Counted from the first letter of the stretch, positions 25,563 through 37,218 are shown. The stretch is 64,000 bases of DNA from Flavivirga aquimarina (GCF_030540835.1 NZ_JAUOEK010000068.1:38448-102447), one strand, 5' to 3'. A program made the numbers and translations. The notes: generated by a model from the sequence alone, not told the origin.

Positions 25563-25572
25563 TACCGGTACT
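25561..25572. promoter_or_regulatory. Palindrome between the LuxR-type and DUF2723 genes
   Basis: AGTACCGGTACT is a perfect 12-bp palindrome starting inside the stop codon of the LuxR-type gene. It may be an operator for the following gene; there is no further evidence. Confidence 0.25.
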
Positions 25573-25643
25573 AGTACTTAAATCCTACTCATTTTTCCTT
25601 TTTTTCATACCAATAGCTCCGTATTTGCATCTCAAAAGAAACG

Positions 25644-28600
25644 ATGCAAAATCTTATACAATTAAAACAGTTCTTTTCTAGTCCTTCACAGAAATTTGAA
25701 TTTTGGAATAAATGGTTGGGCTGGGCTGCTTTTTTTATTGCCCTTTTCACCTTTTCAGTTACCGTTGAACCTACGGTAAGTTTTTGGGATTCGGGAGAAT
25801 ATGTTGCCACTTCTGCCAAGTTAGAAATCGCGCATCCTCCAGGAGCACCTTTATTTCAAATGATAGGAGCTTTTTTTGCTCTATTTGCCCTCGAATCTAA
25901 TAAAATAGCCTTTATGGTAAACTATGTTTCTTGTGTGTCTAGTGCCTTTACCATTCTTTTCATGTTCTGGACAATAACTAATTTAACTCGAAAGCTCAGT
26001 TTCAAGGAAAGAAAACTCACAGATGATATGGCCATTGCCGTGTTAGGAAGTGGACTCATCGGATCCTTAACCTATACATTTTCAGATAGTTTTTGGTTCA
26101 ATGCTGTGGAAACAGAGGTATACTCTATGGCCAGTTTAGTCATGGCATTATTGTTATGGCTAGGATTAAAATGGACAGATAATTTGAATGACCCTCGGAG
26201 TGATAAGTGGCTAATTCTCATTGCTTTTGTGATTGGTTTAACATTTGGCGTCCAGTTTATGGGGTTTTTAGCTATTCCTTCAATTGTACTGCTTTATTAT
26301 TTTAAAAGACACAAGATTATTACGATAAGAAATTTTATTCTAGCCAATATAATTGCAGTGGCCATACTTATGTTAGTTTTTAAGTTTCCTTTAACTTATA
26401 TGCTTAAGCTTTTTGGATGGGGTGAAGTATTTTTTGTAAATAGCTTTGGACTCCCGTTTAACTCAGGGACTATTATTGTTGGGCTTCTTTTAATATTCAC
26501 CTTCTTTTTTGCCTTGAGATATACTCATAAGTACCATTATCGAATGGCAAATACATTGGTTCTTTCCATAATGTTTTTATGCTTAGGCTTTTCTTCTTGG
26601 CTAGTTTTACCATTAAGGGCTAACGCTCATGTTACGATTAACGAGAATGATCCTTCAGATGCCAGAGCACTTCTTGCTTATTATAACCGGGAACAATACC
26701 CAAGCACAGATAGTCCATTTTATGGCGCTTATTACTCTGACAGATTTGCTCCATCTGGAGAGGATAAAGATGATCATCCAAAGTATGAACGAAATAAGGA
26801 ATTGAGCAGCTACAAAATCGTAAATCTTTATAAAAATGCCTTACAAGGTCCTAATGAAAAACATATTGGAATTTTACCTCGCATGTGGAGTCAAATGAAT
26901 GCTGAAAATTATATGAAATATTTCGGTGCTTTAGAATTCGACATTAAATCTGAATTTAGGTCGAATAAAGAACTTGTAAGTGCCGTAAATCAACTTCGAA
27001 GAAGGTATGCCGACGGTGAGATTGATGAAGCACAATACATAAAATTCTTAAATGAGTTCGGCGACTTTATTGAAGTCAAGCCACCCACTGTCTGGAACAA
27101 CTTGGAATACATGTTTAAGTTCCAATTTGGGTATATGTATTGGCGTTATTTTATGTGGAATTTTGTTGGAAGACAAGATGATATTCAAGGTCGCTATAAC
27201 GGCCATGGAAATTGGATAAGCGGAATTAGCTTTATAGATCGTTTACATCATGGTAGTCAGAATAATTTACCAGATGAAGTAACGCATAATAAGAGTAGAA
27301 ACACCTATTTCTTTTTACCTTTTCTATTAGGTATTATTGGCCTAATCTTTCAGATTTCACGAAACCTCAAACAGTTTTGGGTGCTTTTTGTATTCTTCAT
27401 CTTTACAGGCATTGCTATCCAGTTTTACACCAACCCTACAATATTTCAACCTCGTGAGCGAGACTATTCTTTGGTGGGTTCTTTTTATATTTTTGCGATT
27501 TGGATAGGTCTCGGAGTTTATGGAATGTTTGATGTATTTAAAAAATTGATTCGATCTAAACTATTAGTACCAGCTGTTTTGGTTATTTGTTTTTTGGCTG
27601 TTCCCTGTGTTATGGTCTATCAGAATTGGGATGACCATGACAGGTCTAATCGATATACTGCTCGCTCTTCTGCTAAATCCTATCTAGATTCTACTCAAGA
27701 AAACTCAGGGGCTATCATGTTTACGATTGGAGACAACGATAATTTTCCTCTTTGGTATATCCAGGAAATTGAAGGTTACCGCACCGATGTTCGAATTCTT
27801 GTTACCAGTTATTTCGCAACAGATTGGTATATTGATCAAGCGAAACGAAAATCATACGAAAGCGATCCCATCCCATCACAACTCACACATGATAAGTACA
27901 AATACGGTACAAGAGATGCTATTTATTATCAAGGGCTTCCGGGAATAGCCGAAAAACGCTGGAATATTAAAGATTTTATGAATTGGGTAGGAAGTGATAA
28001 CCCTCAAACAAAATTAAAACATATCTTAAAAAAACAGGGAGCTGACTTAAGCCAATATTCTGAGAGTACCCTGAATCTTGTTTACTATCCTACCAACAAA
28101 ATTCGCATAGATGTTAACAAACATACTGTATTGCGTAATGGTTTGGTAAAAGAAAAAGACGCTGCGCTTATCGTTGATTATATTGACATCGATCTACCAA
28201 AAACGGTATTGACTAAAAATAGAATTATGATGCTAGATGTCATTGCAAATAACAATTGGGAACGCCCTATTTACTTTTCAGGAGGGAGTTATGAAGACGA
28301 AGAATTTATCTGGATGAAAGACTACTTGCAACTAGATGGCATTGCTTATAAATTAGTGCCGATAAAAACTGAGTATGAGGGCGGATTATATATGGGAAGG
28401 GTAGATGAAGATTTAGGGCATAGTATCGTTAAGAGTTTAGATTGGGGTAATTCCGGTAGTCCCCACATATATCATGACCCACAGACACGGAAACAGGGTG
28501 GTCTTATGCTACGCACCGCTTTGGCCAAATTGATAGAAAAATTGATAGAGGAAGACAAAATGGATAAGGCCAAGGAGATAATTGATATAGCTATGACAAA

Positions 28601-28937
28601 CATTCCTGTAGACTATTTTGGTTATTATACTTTTTTGGAGCCCTATGTTGATAGTTACTATCAGGTTGGGGAAACCACTAAGGCCAGAGGTTTATTTCAA
28701 AAATTGAAAAAAGTATACCAAGAAAGACTTAACTATTATGCTGGTATTCCGTTAGACGAACAATATAATGGGATAGAAACGATCATGTCGAGCATGGAAG
28801 CCTATCGGAGGAATTTAGAAACTATCATTAGACACGATAATAAGGATTTTGCCGAAAAGGAAACTTTATTATTTAATGAGGAAATAATAAAATTTCAACA
28901 TTTCTACAGCGATAGGGCATTAGAAAAGGATAAATAA
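25644..28937 (+). CDS. DUF2723 (protein O-mannosyltransferase-like) membrane protein
   Basis: The 1097-residue protein has a multi-spanning N-terminal half with the DUF2723 signature TVSFWDSGEYVATSAKLEI followed by HPPGAPLFQMIGAFFAL, the acidic residues after the first helix being typical of GT-C glycosyltransferases. A large soluble C-terminal part follows (from about residue 680; IMFTIGDNDNFPLWYIQE). Length is normal for the Bacteroidota family. The presumed role is transfer of sugar from a lipid carrier on the periplasmic face, substrate unknown. The ATG at 25644 is preferred. Confidence 0.9.
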   Translation: MQNLIQLKQFFSSPSQKFEFWNKWLGWAAFFIALFTFSVTVEPTVSFWDSGEYVATSAKLEIAHPPGAPLFQMIGAFFALFALESNKIAFMVNYVSCVSSAFTILFMFWTITNLTRKLSFKERKLTDDMAIAVLGSGLIGSLTYTFSDSFWFNAVETEVYSMASLVMALLLWLGLKWTDNLNDPRSDKWLILIAFVIGLTFGVQFMGFLAIPSIVLLYYFKRHKIITIRNFILANIIAVAILMLVFKFPLTYMLKLFGWGEVFFVNSFGLPFNSGTIIVGLLLIFTFFFALRYTHKYHYRMANTLVLSIMFLCLGFSSWLVLPLRANAHVTINENDPSDARALLAYYNREQYPSTDSPFYGAYYSDRFAPSGEDKDDHPKYERNKELSSYKIVNLYKNALQGPNEKHIGILPRMWSQMNAENYMKYFGALEFDIKSEFRSNKELVSAVNQLRRRYADGEIDEAQYIKFLNEFGDFIEVKPPTVWNNLEYMFKFQFGYMYWRYFMWNFVGRQDDIQGRYNGHGNWISGISFIDRLHHGSQNNLPDEVTHNKSRNTYFFLPFLLGIIGLIFQISRNLKQFWVLFVFFIFTGIAIQFYTNPTIFQPRERDYSLVGSFYIFAIWIGLGVYGMFDVFKKLIRSKLLVPAVLVICFLAVPCVMVYQNWDDHDRSNRYTARSSAKSYLDSTQENSGAIMFTIGDNDNFPLWYIQEIEGYRTDVRILVTSYFATDWYIDQAKRKSYESDPIPSQLTHDKYKYGTRDAIYYQGLPGIAEKRWNIKDFMNWVGSDNPQTKLKHILKKQGADLSQYSESTLNLVYYPTNKIRIDVNKHTVLRNGLVKEKDAALIVDYIDIDLPKTVLTKNRIMMLDVIANNNWERPIYFSGGSYEDEEFIWMKDYLQLDGIAYKLVPIKTEYEGGLYMGRVDEDLGHSIVKSLDWGNSGSPHIYHDPQTRKQGGLMLRTALAKLIEKLIEEDKMDKAKEIIDIAMTNIPVDYFGYYTFLEPYVDSYYQVGETTKARGLFQKLKKVYQERLNYYAGIPLDEQYNGIETIMSSMEAYRRNLETIIRHDNKDFAEKETLLFNEEIIKFQHFYSDRALEKDK

Positions 28938-28980
28938 TAATTTTGCAAATAAGCCAATTAACAAAGTTTACTCATCCAAT

Positions 28981-29790
28981 TTAATTCTGGGGAATTGCAA
29001 CAGAAACCTTTCCGTTTAAAATATTTCCATCTCTTAAAATCGTATTACAAAAAACCAATGTTATTGTTTCACCATCATTATTAACAAATAATTCAGTCTC
29101 GGGAGTAGAGTCATTTCCTATCAATACTTGATTGGTAGATTTTACAAGCTCTCTTTCGATATAAGAAATGTCAAACCAGTAATCAACACCAAAATATTGT
29201 CCCGTATTTGGGTACCCATTGTTCAGTTCATTAAAATTGATTTCATAAATATTAGGCCAACTCCCAAACCTAAATCCAACGTTTCCTTCATCACAACATA
29301 GAGGTTCGGTAATTTCTAAATTAGCATTCTGCCATGTTCCAGAAATACTTAAATAATTATCTTGTGCATACGTACAAGGAAAATCAGAAGTAGTGAATAC
29401 CTCCCAATCATCTTTTTCACTAGAACCATTTTTTGTATAGGCAGTGTAGTAATAAGTCGTATTTGGTTCTAAAGAGCCAATATATTGATTAAACGTATAT
29501 GTACCATTATAATATTCTACATCACCTTGTAGTTCGATTACTTGATCATTACTAGAATCATTTTCGCTTCCAGTCCTAAATATAAAACCCACATTATAAG
29601 TATCTGGTTCTTGAAAAACAATATTAGATAGATCAATAAAACCATTTAAAGTTACAGAGTTCTCAGATGTATAAGTTGTATAAGACCTCACTGAGGGAGC
29701 CACATAAAGTTGAGTTTCTTGTGAAGTATCATTTTCACTACAAGAATTTAAAATACTTATAATTAATAGAAAAGCAAGTAGTTTTTTCAT
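28981..29790 (-). CDS. Lipoprotein with a fibronectin type III-like segment
   Basis: The 269-residue protein has a lipoprotein signal (ISILNSCSEND, lipid Cys17). A beta-sandwich segment ends in the phrase GSLEPNTTYYYTAYTKNG (about 106-123), typical of Fn3-like domains in Bacteroidota lipoproteins. The C-terminal half contains a Cys pair (PLCCDEGNVGFRFG). Function is unknown. It stands alone and converges on the DUF2723 gene. Confidence 0.75.
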   Translation of the reverse strand: MKKLLAFLLIISILNSCSENDTSQETQLYVAPSVRSYTTYTSENSVTLNGFIDLSNIVFQEPDTYNVGFIFRTGSENDSSNDQVIELQGDVEYYNGTYTFNQYIGSLEPNTTYYYTAYTKNGSSEKDDWEVFTTSDFPCTYAQDNYLSISGTWQNANLEITEPLCCDEGNVGFRFGSWPNIYEINFNELNNGYPNTGQYFGVDYWFDISYIERELVKSTNQVLIGNDSTPETELFVNNDGETITLVFCNTILRDGNILNGKVSVAIPQN

Positions 29791-30181
29791 TTGAGACGGG
29801 TTTCTTAGGAGGCAAAAGTAACAAATTCAAATTAGTAACAACTTATCAAAAACGACAATCTATCTCAAACAAAATGCAATTAGTAATTCCGACAAATCTA
29901 AAAGTTATACAACAAATAAAACTACGTGCGCTAACCATGGTAATCGTTGCACAAGGCTCTAAAAAATATAGAAATTAACTAAAAAAACTCCTTTTTGAGG
30001 AGCTTTATTCAAAGATCATTTTAAAAAGCCTTAAAAAAACAAGGGAAATCTTTAGTAATTGCTAGGACAAAACTTAGCTCTTTTTCATTTTATTTTTTTA
30101 TTTATTATTTCCAATAAGAATTATATTCTTGGTTTTATTCGAAGTTTATTACATTCGCTTTGCATTTAACTTTTAATATTA
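29791..30181. other. Intergenic region between lipoprotein and tex
   Basis: About 390 bases. A weak hairpin CTCCT/AGGAG (29988-30002) followed by CTTTATT is the only structure seen. A 34-codon frame (29872-29976) has no recognisable content. Confidence 0.4.
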
Positions 30182-32308
30182 ATGACCGAGCTTTTACAAT
30201 ATATAATCACGCACACACAATTCCCTGAGGTTTCAGTTAAAAACACCATTCAACTTTTAAATGAAGACTGTACCATTCCTTTTATTTCGAGATATAGAAA
30301 AGAGCGCACAGGCAATTTAGACGAGGTTCAAATAGAAACTATTGTAACACATAAAGAACAGTTTGAAGCGCTTGAAAAGCGAAAAAAAGCTATTTTAAAA
30401 GCTTTGGACGAACTGGATGTTTTAACTCCCGATTTACAACAAAAAATAGCATCGACTCAGGATTTAACCACACTTGAAGATTTGTATTTGCCGTTTAAGA
30501 AAAGTAGAAAAACAAAAGCAGAAAAAGCACGGCAAATGGGACTTGAGCCTCTAGCAAAAATTGTTATGAGCCAGAATGCGAATGATCTGGAATCGATAGC
30601 ATTTAAATATACTAAAGGCGATGTTACTTCTGTTGAAGAAGCTTTAGAAGGGGCGCGTCATATTATTGCCGAATGGATTAACGAGCGTACTGATGTTAGA
30701 AATAATATTCGCTACCAATTAAACCGTTTTGCCATGATTTCCTCGAAAGCAGTAAAGGCAAAAATAGATGATGAAAGTGCTCAAAAATTCAGGGATTATT
30801 TTGATTGGGAAGAATCCTTAAGTCGCATACCGTCTCACCGATTACTGGCTATTTTAAGAGCAGAAAAAGAAGGATTTATTAAAGTTAAAATCAATATAGA
30901 TGATGATAAAGCACTAGCTAAAATAGAAGACAGAATCATTCGCTCAAGAAATGCATGCGCAGAACAAATCGAAATAGCGATTAAAGATGCTTATAAGCGT
31001 TTATTATTACCATCTTTAAGCAACGAAGCATTACAAATAGCTAAAGAGAAAGCTGATGATGCAGCCATTTCTGTATTCACAAAAAATTTAAAGCAATTGT
31101 TACTAGGGTCTCCACTAGGTGAAAAACGCATTTTGGCTATCGATCCTGGATTTAAATCAGGTTGCAAAATTGTGTGCTTAGATGCCCAGGGACAATTAAA
31201 ATATAACGAAACTATCTATCCGCACCCGCCAAAAAATGATACGGTTGGTGCAATGAAAAAAATTAGTTCACTTGCCGATGCTTATAAAATTGAAGCTATT
31301 GCGATTGGTAATGGTACAGCATCACGAGAAACAGAAGCCCTCATTAGAAAGATTCATTTTAAAAACGAGATTCAGGTTTTTGTAGTGAGTGAAGCTGGAG
31401 CTAGTATTTACTCGGCTTCGAAAATTGCCAGAGAAGAGTTTCCTAATTACGATGTCACTGTAAGGGGTGCTGTTTCCATAGGACGACGATTGGCAGATCC
31501 TTTAGCAGAATTAGTTAAAATAGATGCCAAATCGATTGGCGTAGGGCAATATCAGCACGATGTCGATCAAACCAAATTAAAAAAGTCTTTAGACAGGGTG
31601 GTGTCTAATTGTGTGAATTCGGTAGGTGTTAATATTAATACTGCCAGTAAATCGCTACTAAGTTATGTGTCTGGGATTGGACCTAAACTGGCAGAAAATA
31701 TTTTTAATTACCGTAATGAACATGGCGTGTTTTCATCAAGAAATGATATTAAAAAAGTACCGCGTTTAGGAGGAAAAGCTTTTGAGCAAGGCGCTGCATT
31801 TTTAAGAATAAAAGAATCTAAAATACCTTTAGATGATTCTGCTGTGCATCCCGAAAGTTACCCTCTAGTCACAAAAATGGCTAAAGATTTAGGGAAGGGT
31901 ATTCAAGATTTAATTGGAAACTCCGAATTGCTTAAAAAAATAGATTTAAAAACCTATTGTACCGAATCGGTTGGATTGCCTACGCTTCAAGATATTGTTA
32001 AAGAACTGGAGAAACCGGGTTTAGATATTCGTGAGCAAGCTAAAGTATTTACCTTTAATCAAAATATTAAAACAATCAATGATTTACGTGAAGGTCAGCT
32101 CTTACCCGGTATTGTAAATAATATTACCAATTTTGGCTGTTTTGTAGATATCGGAATTAAAGAAAGTGGTTTAATCCATGTGTCTAATCTGGCAGATGCT
32201 TATGTATCGGATGTGAGTGAACATGTTCATTTACATCAACAAATTATTGTTAAAGTTTTAGAGATTGATATTCCGAGAAAACGGATTCAATTAAAATTAC
32301 ATAAATAA
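30182..32308 (+). CDS. tex: Tex family RNA-binding protein (S1 domain)
   Basis: The 708-residue cytoplasmic protein has the Tex architecture. The N-terminal helical region contains NEDCTIPFISRYRKERTGNL. The YqgF-like domain has ILAIDPGFKSGCKIVCLD and AIGNGTASRETE. The helix-hairpin-helix part is NINTASKSLLSYVSGIGPKL, and the C-terminal S1 domain is LLPGIVNNITNFGCFVDIGI. Tex is a nucleic-acid-binding transcription accessory factor. The ATG at 30182 gives the expected N-terminus. Confidence 0.96.
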   Translation: MTELLQYIITHTQFPEVSVKNTIQLLNEDCTIPFISRYRKERTGNLDEVQIETIVTHKEQFEALEKRKKAILKALDELDVLTPDLQQKIASTQDLTTLEDLYLPFKKSRKTKAEKARQMGLEPLAKIVMSQNANDLESIAFKYTKGDVTSVEEALEGARHIIAEWINERTDVRNNIRYQLNRFAMISSKAVKAKIDDESAQKFRDYFDWEESLSRIPSHRLLAILRAEKEGFIKVKINIDDDKALAKIEDRIIRSRNACAEQIEIAIKDAYKRLLLPSLSNEALQIAKEKADDAAISVFTKNLKQLLLGSPLGEKRILAIDPGFKSGCKIVCLDAQGQLKYNETIYPHPPKNDTVGAMKKISSLADAYKIEAIAIGNGTASRETEALIRKIHFKNEIQVFVVSEAGASIYSASKIAREEFPNYDVTVRGAVSIGRRLADPLAELVKIDAKSIGVGQYQHDVDQTKLKKSLDRVVSNCVNSVGVNINTASKSLLSYVSGIGPKLAENIFNYRNEHGVFSSRNDIKKVPRLGGKAFEQGAAFLRIKESKIPLDDSAVHPESYPLVTKMAKDLGKGIQDLIGNSELLKKIDLKTYCTESVGLPTLQDIVKELEKPGLDIREQAKVFTFNQNIKTINDLREGQLLPGIVNNITNFGCFVDIGIKESGLIHVSNLADAYVSDVSEHVHLHQQIIVKVLEIDIPRKRIQLKLHK

Positions 32309-32346
32309 AAGAGGGTGTTTATTTAAAATAAATCTTGGTATAAGTT

Positions 32347-32787
32347 TTAAATAATTTGATTTAGGTGATGCTCTAAATGATCTACATAATCTGTCATTAG
32401 AAACCTTAAATCGGATATCTCACCATCACTAATCTCAATTTTATAATTAAGGGTTTCCTCTGTTTGTAGCTTTATTACACAGCAAATTCTATTATTGATT
32501 GCCTCCCAGAAATTAGCGATTTCTTTTAACGCTGCATGTTGGTAGTCATTCACTTTTACCAAGTCATCTTGCTTATACTGTCTTATTTTATAAGGTTTAT
32601 TTGCCGTCTGAATTTCGGTAAATCGCTGTAGATTATTTATTCCAGAATCTATAAGATGTCCCAGAATCTCTTTTTTGGACCACTTATTAGGTGATGGTTT
32701 TTGAACCCATTCTGTTTCGGAAGATTGCGAGATATATTCTAACCCCTTATTTATTAAACCCTCTAATTTATATACTGTTTTGTTCAT
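32347..32787 (-). CDS. DinB family protein
   Basis: The 146-residue protein fits the DinB/YfiT four-helix fold, with WVQKPSPNKWSKKEILGHLI near the N-terminus and a second metal-ligand stretch VDHLEHHLNQI at the C-terminus. The histidines at these positions are the usual metal ligands. The family includes thiol-dependent metalloenzymes; the substrate here is unknown. It is next to the RDD gene in the same orientation. Confidence 0.88.
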   Translation of the reverse strand: MNKTVYKLEGLINKGLEYISQSSETEWVQKPSPNKWSKKEILGHLIDSGINNLQRFTEIQTANKPYKIRQYKQDDLVKVNDYQHAALKEIANFWEAINNRICCVIKLQTEETLNYKIEISDGEISDLRFLMTDYVDHLEHHLNQII

Positions 32788-32817
32788 TTTTTTAATTTTA
32801 GCTTATTGTATTGTTCC

Positions 32818-33312
32818 TTACAGTGTCCCAATTTGATCCAACTCTCCCTGTAATTTCTTTTTTGCTTCAAACTTATTAATATCAACAACATACGTTTTAG
32901 AAAGAGCATCGTGCCATCCTTTGCCTTTTGCTCCCAAAAAAGATAATCCATCAAAAGGAATTAATCGACAAAAACTTCTTTTCAAAATATCCAGATATGA
33001 AGGTTTATCTCCATTGTGTAAAACAACAACTGTTTTAGTAACATATTTCCCTAAAGTTTTGTTGGCAAAACTTTCCATAAAAAAATAATACCCTAACATT
33101 ATTGTATATGTAAATATATAATCTTGTATGGTTGATAACTCAGTAAGAAAATTATTCAGAACGTAATTTCCAGTAAACTCTCCAATATAAAAAAACAGAT
33201 AAATCACTCCATAAACTATTCCGTATTGAGGTACTAAATCAATAAGATAATTTACAAAACGCATATTATTGCTAGCGAGAATATCTTCAGTAATTTGAAA
33301 ACTATGTTCCAT
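32818..33312 (-). CDS. RDD family membrane protein
   Basis: The 164-residue inner-membrane protein starts its domain with RFVNYLIDLVPQYG (Arg and Asp of the RDD signature) and has two further hydrophobic helices. It ends with the family block ILKRSFCRLIPFDGLSFL and GWHDALSKTYVV. RDD proteins are small membrane proteins, some acting as ion transporters. It is followed by a DinB gene. Confidence 0.87.
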   Translation of the reverse strand: MEHSFQITEDILASNNMRFVNYLIDLVPQYGIVYGVIYLFFYIGEFTGNYVLNNFLTELSTIQDYIFTYTIMLGYYFFMESFANKTLGKYVTKTVVVLHNGDKPSYLDILKRSFCRLIPFDGLSFLGAKGKGWHDALSKTYVVDINKFEAKKKLQGELDQIGTL

Positions 33313-33356
33313 GTGAATCTACTTAATTAGGTAAAATAAATATAAGTTTTTTTATA

Positions 33357-33384
33357 ACAAAAAAGACATCTTTAAAAAGATGCC
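33357..33384 (-). terminator. Rho-independent terminator of nrdA
   Basis: On the minus strand GGCATCTTT and AAAGATGTC pair, followed by TTTTTTG. It lies about 40 bases past the nrdA stop. Confidence 0.8.
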
Positions 33385-33424
33385 TTTATGCGCCATAATC
33401 TATTTAGATAAAATTGTTAATTAG

Positions 33425-35911
33425 TTAAGATCCACACATTAAACAATCATCACCTTCTCCTGCTTTCGCTTGGGCAATGAGCGCTTTCATTTCCTCTGCA
33501 GTCATGGGCTCAACTTCAGGCGCATTTTGCTGCGCAAATTTTGCAGCATTTTTAGCTGCTACTTTTTTCTTTTTTACCTGTTGTTCTTCCTTTAAATTAG
33601 AGTCATTAACTTCTACAACTTCTGCTGCTGGCTCTTCTTTCTTAGTCGTTTTTAAAGTAAACTTAATAGCATCTACAGCACTCTTAGTACGTAAGTAATA
33701 CATTCCTGTTTTTAAGCCACTTTTCCATGCATAAAAATGCATTGATGTTAGTTTAGCCATCGTAGCACCTTCTAAGAACAGGTTAAGCGATTGTGATTGA
33801 TCTATAAAGTAACCTCTCTGGCGAGACATATCTATAATATCTTTCATACTTAATTCCCAAACTGTTTTATACAGGTCTTTTATATCTTGAGGAATTATAT
33901 CAATAGCTTGTATGGAGCCGTTGGCTCTCATTATATCCTGTTTTAAATTTTCATTCCAAAGTCCAAGATCAACAAGATCTTCTAATAAATGTTTATTTAC
34001 AACAATAAACTCACCAGATAATACACGACGTGTATAAATGTTAGAGGTATAAGGCTCAAAGCACTCATTATTACCAAGAATTTGAGATGTTGATGCTGTT
34101 GGCATTGGCGCCACTAACAACGAGTTACGCACACCATTTTTAAGTACTTGTTTACGAAGCTTCTCCCAATCCCAGTTACCACTTAACTCGTCATCTTTTA
34201 AATTCCATAGGTTATGTTGAAACTCTCCCTTACTAATTGGAGAGCCTTCATATGTTTCGTAAGGACCATCTGTTTTTGCTTCTTCCATACTTGCAGTAAC
34301 CGCTGCATAGTAAAGTGTTTCAAAAATATCCTGATTTAATTTTTTAGCAGCATCACTTGTAAAAGGCATACGTAATTGTATAAAGGTATCTGCTAATCCT
34401 TGAACACCTAATCCGATAGGGCGATGACGCATATTAGAATTTTCAGCTTCTTTTACTGGATAGTAATTTCTATCAATAACTCTATTTAAGTTTTTAGTAA
34501 CTCGCTTTGTAATTCTGAATAATTCTTTATGATCGAATTCACCATTTTTAACAAACATTGGCAACGCAATAGATGCTAGGTTACATACAGCAACTTCATC
34601 TGGAGATGTGTACTCCAGAATCTCTGTACATAAATTAGATGAACGAATGGTTCCTAAATTTTGTTGGTTAGATTTACGGTTAGCCGCATCTTTATACAAC
34701 ATATATGGGGTTCCTGTTTCAATTTGAGATTCTAATATTTTCTCCCAAAGCTCACGTGCTTTAATTGTTTTACGCCCTTTACCTTCTGCTTCATATTTTA
34801 AATAAAGCGCTTCAAACTCTTCACTGTGTGTTTCTGGTAATCCTGGGCATTCGTTTGGACACATCAGGGTCCAATCACTATTTTCTTCAACACGTTTCAT
34901 AAATAAATCTGAAATCCACATCGCATAAAATAAATCGCGTGCACGCATTTCTTCTTTACCATGGTTTTTCTTTAAATCTAAGAAGTCAAAAATATCGGCA
35001 TGCCAGGTTTCTAAATAAATAGCAAAGCTTCCTTTACGTTTTCCTCCTCCTTGATCCACATAACGAGCTGTATCATTAAATACACGAAGCATTGGCACAA
35101 TACCATTACTGGTACCATTAGTTCCTGCAATGTAACTACCGGTTGCTCTAACATTATGCATAGCCAAACCTATTCCTCCTGCTGATTGTGAAATCTTAGC
35201 TGTTTGTTTTAAAGTATCATAAATACCATCAATACTATCTTCTTTCATAGTTAAAAGAAAACAAGATGACATTTGCGGTTTTGGTGTACCGGCATTAAAT
35301 AGTGTTGGTGTAGCGTGTGTAAAATATTTTTTAGACATTAACTCATAGGTCTCAATGGCAGCATCTAAATCGTTTAAATGAATTCCTATTGAAACACGCA
35401 TAAGCATGTGTTGAGGGCGTTCGGCAATTTTACCATTCAATTTTAAAAGGTATGACCGCTCTAAAGTTTTAAAACCAAAATAATCATAACCAAAATCACG
35501 ATTATAGATAATAGTGGAATCCAGACGTTCTTTATTAGCCATAATTACGTCATAGACATCGTCTGCTAAAAGTGGTGCATCTTTCCCTGTTCTTGGATTT
35601 ACATATTTATGTAAATCTTCCATAACATCACTAAACGTTTTTTTGGTGTTTTTATGTAAGTTAGAAACCGAAATACGTGCTGCTAATCGCGCATAATCTG
35701 GGTGCGCTGTCGTCATAGTTGCAGCAATCTCTGCAGCAAGATTATCAAGTTCGCTTGTTGTAACACCGTCGTACAATCCTTCAATAACACGCATTGTTAC
35801 TTTTAACGGATCTACTAATTCATTTAATCCATAACATAATTTTCTCACTCTAGCGGTGATTTTGTCGAACATGATTTGCTCTTTTCTGCCGTCTCTTTTT
35901 ACTACATACAT
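33425..35911 (-). CDS. nrdA: Ribonucleoside-diphosphate reductase alpha subunit (class Ia)
   Basis: The 828-residue large subunit reduces ribonucleoside diphosphates to deoxyribonucleotides. It has an N-terminal ATP cone ([20 protein letters not shown]), the active-site region around [15 protein letters not shown], the NLCTEI catalytic motif and [20 protein letters not shown]. The C-terminal redox pair CLMC is at 823-826. An Ala/Glu-rich low-complexity linker of about 70 residues precedes the tail. It is transcribed after nrdB with a 205-base gap and ends at a good terminator. Confidence 0.98.
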   Translation of the reverse strand: MYVVKRDGRKEQIMFDKITARVRKLCYGLNELVDPLKVTMRVIEGLYDGVTTSELDNLAAEIAATMTTAHPDYARLAARISVSNLHKNTKKTFSDVMEDLHKYVNPRTGKDAPLLADDVYDVIMANKERLDSTIIYNRDFGYDYFGFKTLERSYLLKLNGKIAERPQHMLMRVSIGIHLNDLDAAIETYELMSKKYFTHATPTLFNAGTPKPQMSSCFLLTMKEDSIDGIYDTLKQTAKISQSAGGIGLAMHNVRATGSYIAGTNGTSNGIVPMLRVFNDTARYVDQGGGKRKGSFAIYLETWHADIFDFLDLKKNHGKEEMRARDLFYAMWISDLFMKRVEENSDWTLMCPNECPGLPETHSEEFEALYLKYEAEGKGRKTIKARELWEKILESQIETGTPYMLYKDAANRKSNQQNLGTIRSSNLCTEILEYTSPDEVAVCNLASIALPMFVKNGEFDHKELFRITKRVTKNLNRVIDRNYYPVKEAENSNMRHRPIGLGVQGLADTFIQLRMPFTSDAAKKLNQDIFETLYYAAVTASMEEAKTDGPYETYEGSPISKGEFQHNLWNLKDDELSGNWDWEKLRKQVLKNGVRNSLLVAPMPTASTSQILGNNECFEPYTSNIYTRRVLSGEFIVVNKHLLEDLVDLGLWNENLKQDIMRANGSIQAIDIIPQDIKDLYKTVWELSMKDIIDMSRQRGYFIDQSQSLNLFLEGATMAKLTSMHFYAWKSGLKTGMYYLRTKSAVDAIKFTLKTTKKEEPAAEVVEVNDSNLKEEQQVKKKKVAAKNAAKFAQQNAPEVEPMTAEEMKALIAQAKAGEGDDCLMCGS

Positions 35912-36116
35912 ATATATTACACTTTTTAGGTTTTCTGATACACCTTCAGAAAAATGGTTAGTTTGTTACTCTAAAATTTAGTTCTAATGGTTAATTTAGA
36001 CAAAACTCAGTTGCTTTAATTACTTTCAATAAAAGGTACTTAATTTTCCATTTATCATGGAATGTCATTCTAATTGAATTTTCAAAAAAAGAAATCTTTG
36101 AAAATTAGGGGATCAA

Positions 36117-37097
36117 TTAAAAATCGGCGTCAAAACTGAATTTATCTTCGTCTTCTTCTTTATTAAGGACACCTGCTTTTTGATACTCGGATACACGTTT
36201 CTCAAAGAAATTGGTTTTTCCTTGTAGTGAAATCATATCCATAAAATCAAATGGGTTCGCTGTATTGTATTCTTTTTCGCAGCCTAATTCATTTAACAAT
36301 CTATCTGTCACAAATTCTAAATATTGTGCCATTAAGACTGCATTCATACCTATTAAACTGGCAGGTAAAGACTCTGTTATAAACTCGCGTTCTATATCTA
36401 AAGCATCTATTAATATTTCTCTAATACGAGATTTAGGTACTTTATTTACTAAATGCTCATTATGTAAGTGTACTGCAAAATCGCAGTGTACACCTTCATC
36501 TCGAGAGATTAGTTCGTTAGAAAATGTTAATCCTGGCATCAATCCTCTTTTCTTTAACCAGAAAATAGAGCAAAATGCCCCGGAAAAGAAAATACCTTCT
36601 ACTGCTGCAAACGCTATTAAACGTTCGGCAAAACTTGGCGAATCAATCCATTTTAAAGCCCAATCTGCTTTCTTTTTAATAGCAGGGAAATTTTCAATAG
36701 CATTAAATAGCAGATCTTTTTCATTTTCGTCTTTTACGTAGGTATCTATTAAAAGTGAATAGGTTTCACTATGAATATTTTCCATCATAATTTGAAATCC
36801 ATAAAAGAATTTCGCCTCACTATACTGTACTTCGTTAACAAAATTCTCTGCTAAATTTTCGTTTACAATACCATCACTTGCAGCAAAAAATGCCAAAATG
36901 TGTTTTATAAAATAACGCTCATCATCATTAAGCTTTGTAGCCCAATCTGTAAGATCTTGATGTAAATCAATTTCTTCTGCTGTCCAAAAACTAGCCTCTG
37001 ATTTTTTATACCATTCCCAAATATCATGGTGTTGAATTGGAAAAATAACAAAACGATCTTTGTTTTCTTGTAGAATCGGTTCTATAGCCTGAGACAT
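36117..37097 (-). CDS. nrdB: Ribonucleoside-diphosphate reductase beta subunit
   Basis: The 326-residue small subunit houses the di-iron-tyrosyl radical centre for NrdA. The ferritin-like helices carry the usual ligands: Asp/Glu in [38 protein letters not shown] residues ([13 protein letters not shown]), and [14 protein letters not shown]. It precedes nrdA in the same orientation. An unusual set of alternating inverted repeats lies 120-160 bases upstream (37219-37257). Confidence 0.98.
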   Translation of the reverse strand: MSQAIEPILQENKDRFVIFPIQHHDIWEWYKKSEASFWTAEEIDLHQDLTDWATKLNDDERYFIKHILAFFAASDGIVNENLAENFVNEVQYSEAKFFYGFQIMMENIHSETYSLLIDTYVKDENEKDLLFNAIENFPAIKKKADWALKWIDSPSFAERLIAFAAVEGIFFSGAFCSIFWLKKRGLMPGLTFSNELISRDEGVHCDFAVHLHNEHLVNKVPKSRIREILIDALDIEREFITESLPASLIGMNAVLMAQYLEFVTDRLLNELGCEKEYNTANPFDFMDMISLQGKTNFFEKRVSEYQKAGVLNKEEDEDKFSFDADF

Positions 37098-37218
37098 TGT
37101 TTTTTAAAATTTTTATAAAATATTGGACGAAAATTTCTTTCGATTTGGGAGTAACAAAGATTGAAAATAGAAGTTAAAAATGAAAGGCTTAGTTATAAAC
37201 ATTGTCAACAAGTTTTTA

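Noticed and set aside
29872..29976. 34-codon plus-strand frame before tex
   Set aside because: No content or context to support it.
36211..36741. 176-codon plus-strand frame
   Set aside because: It is fully antisense to nrdB, whose protein is unmistakable; the antisense text is Ser/Ile-rich as shadows usually are.
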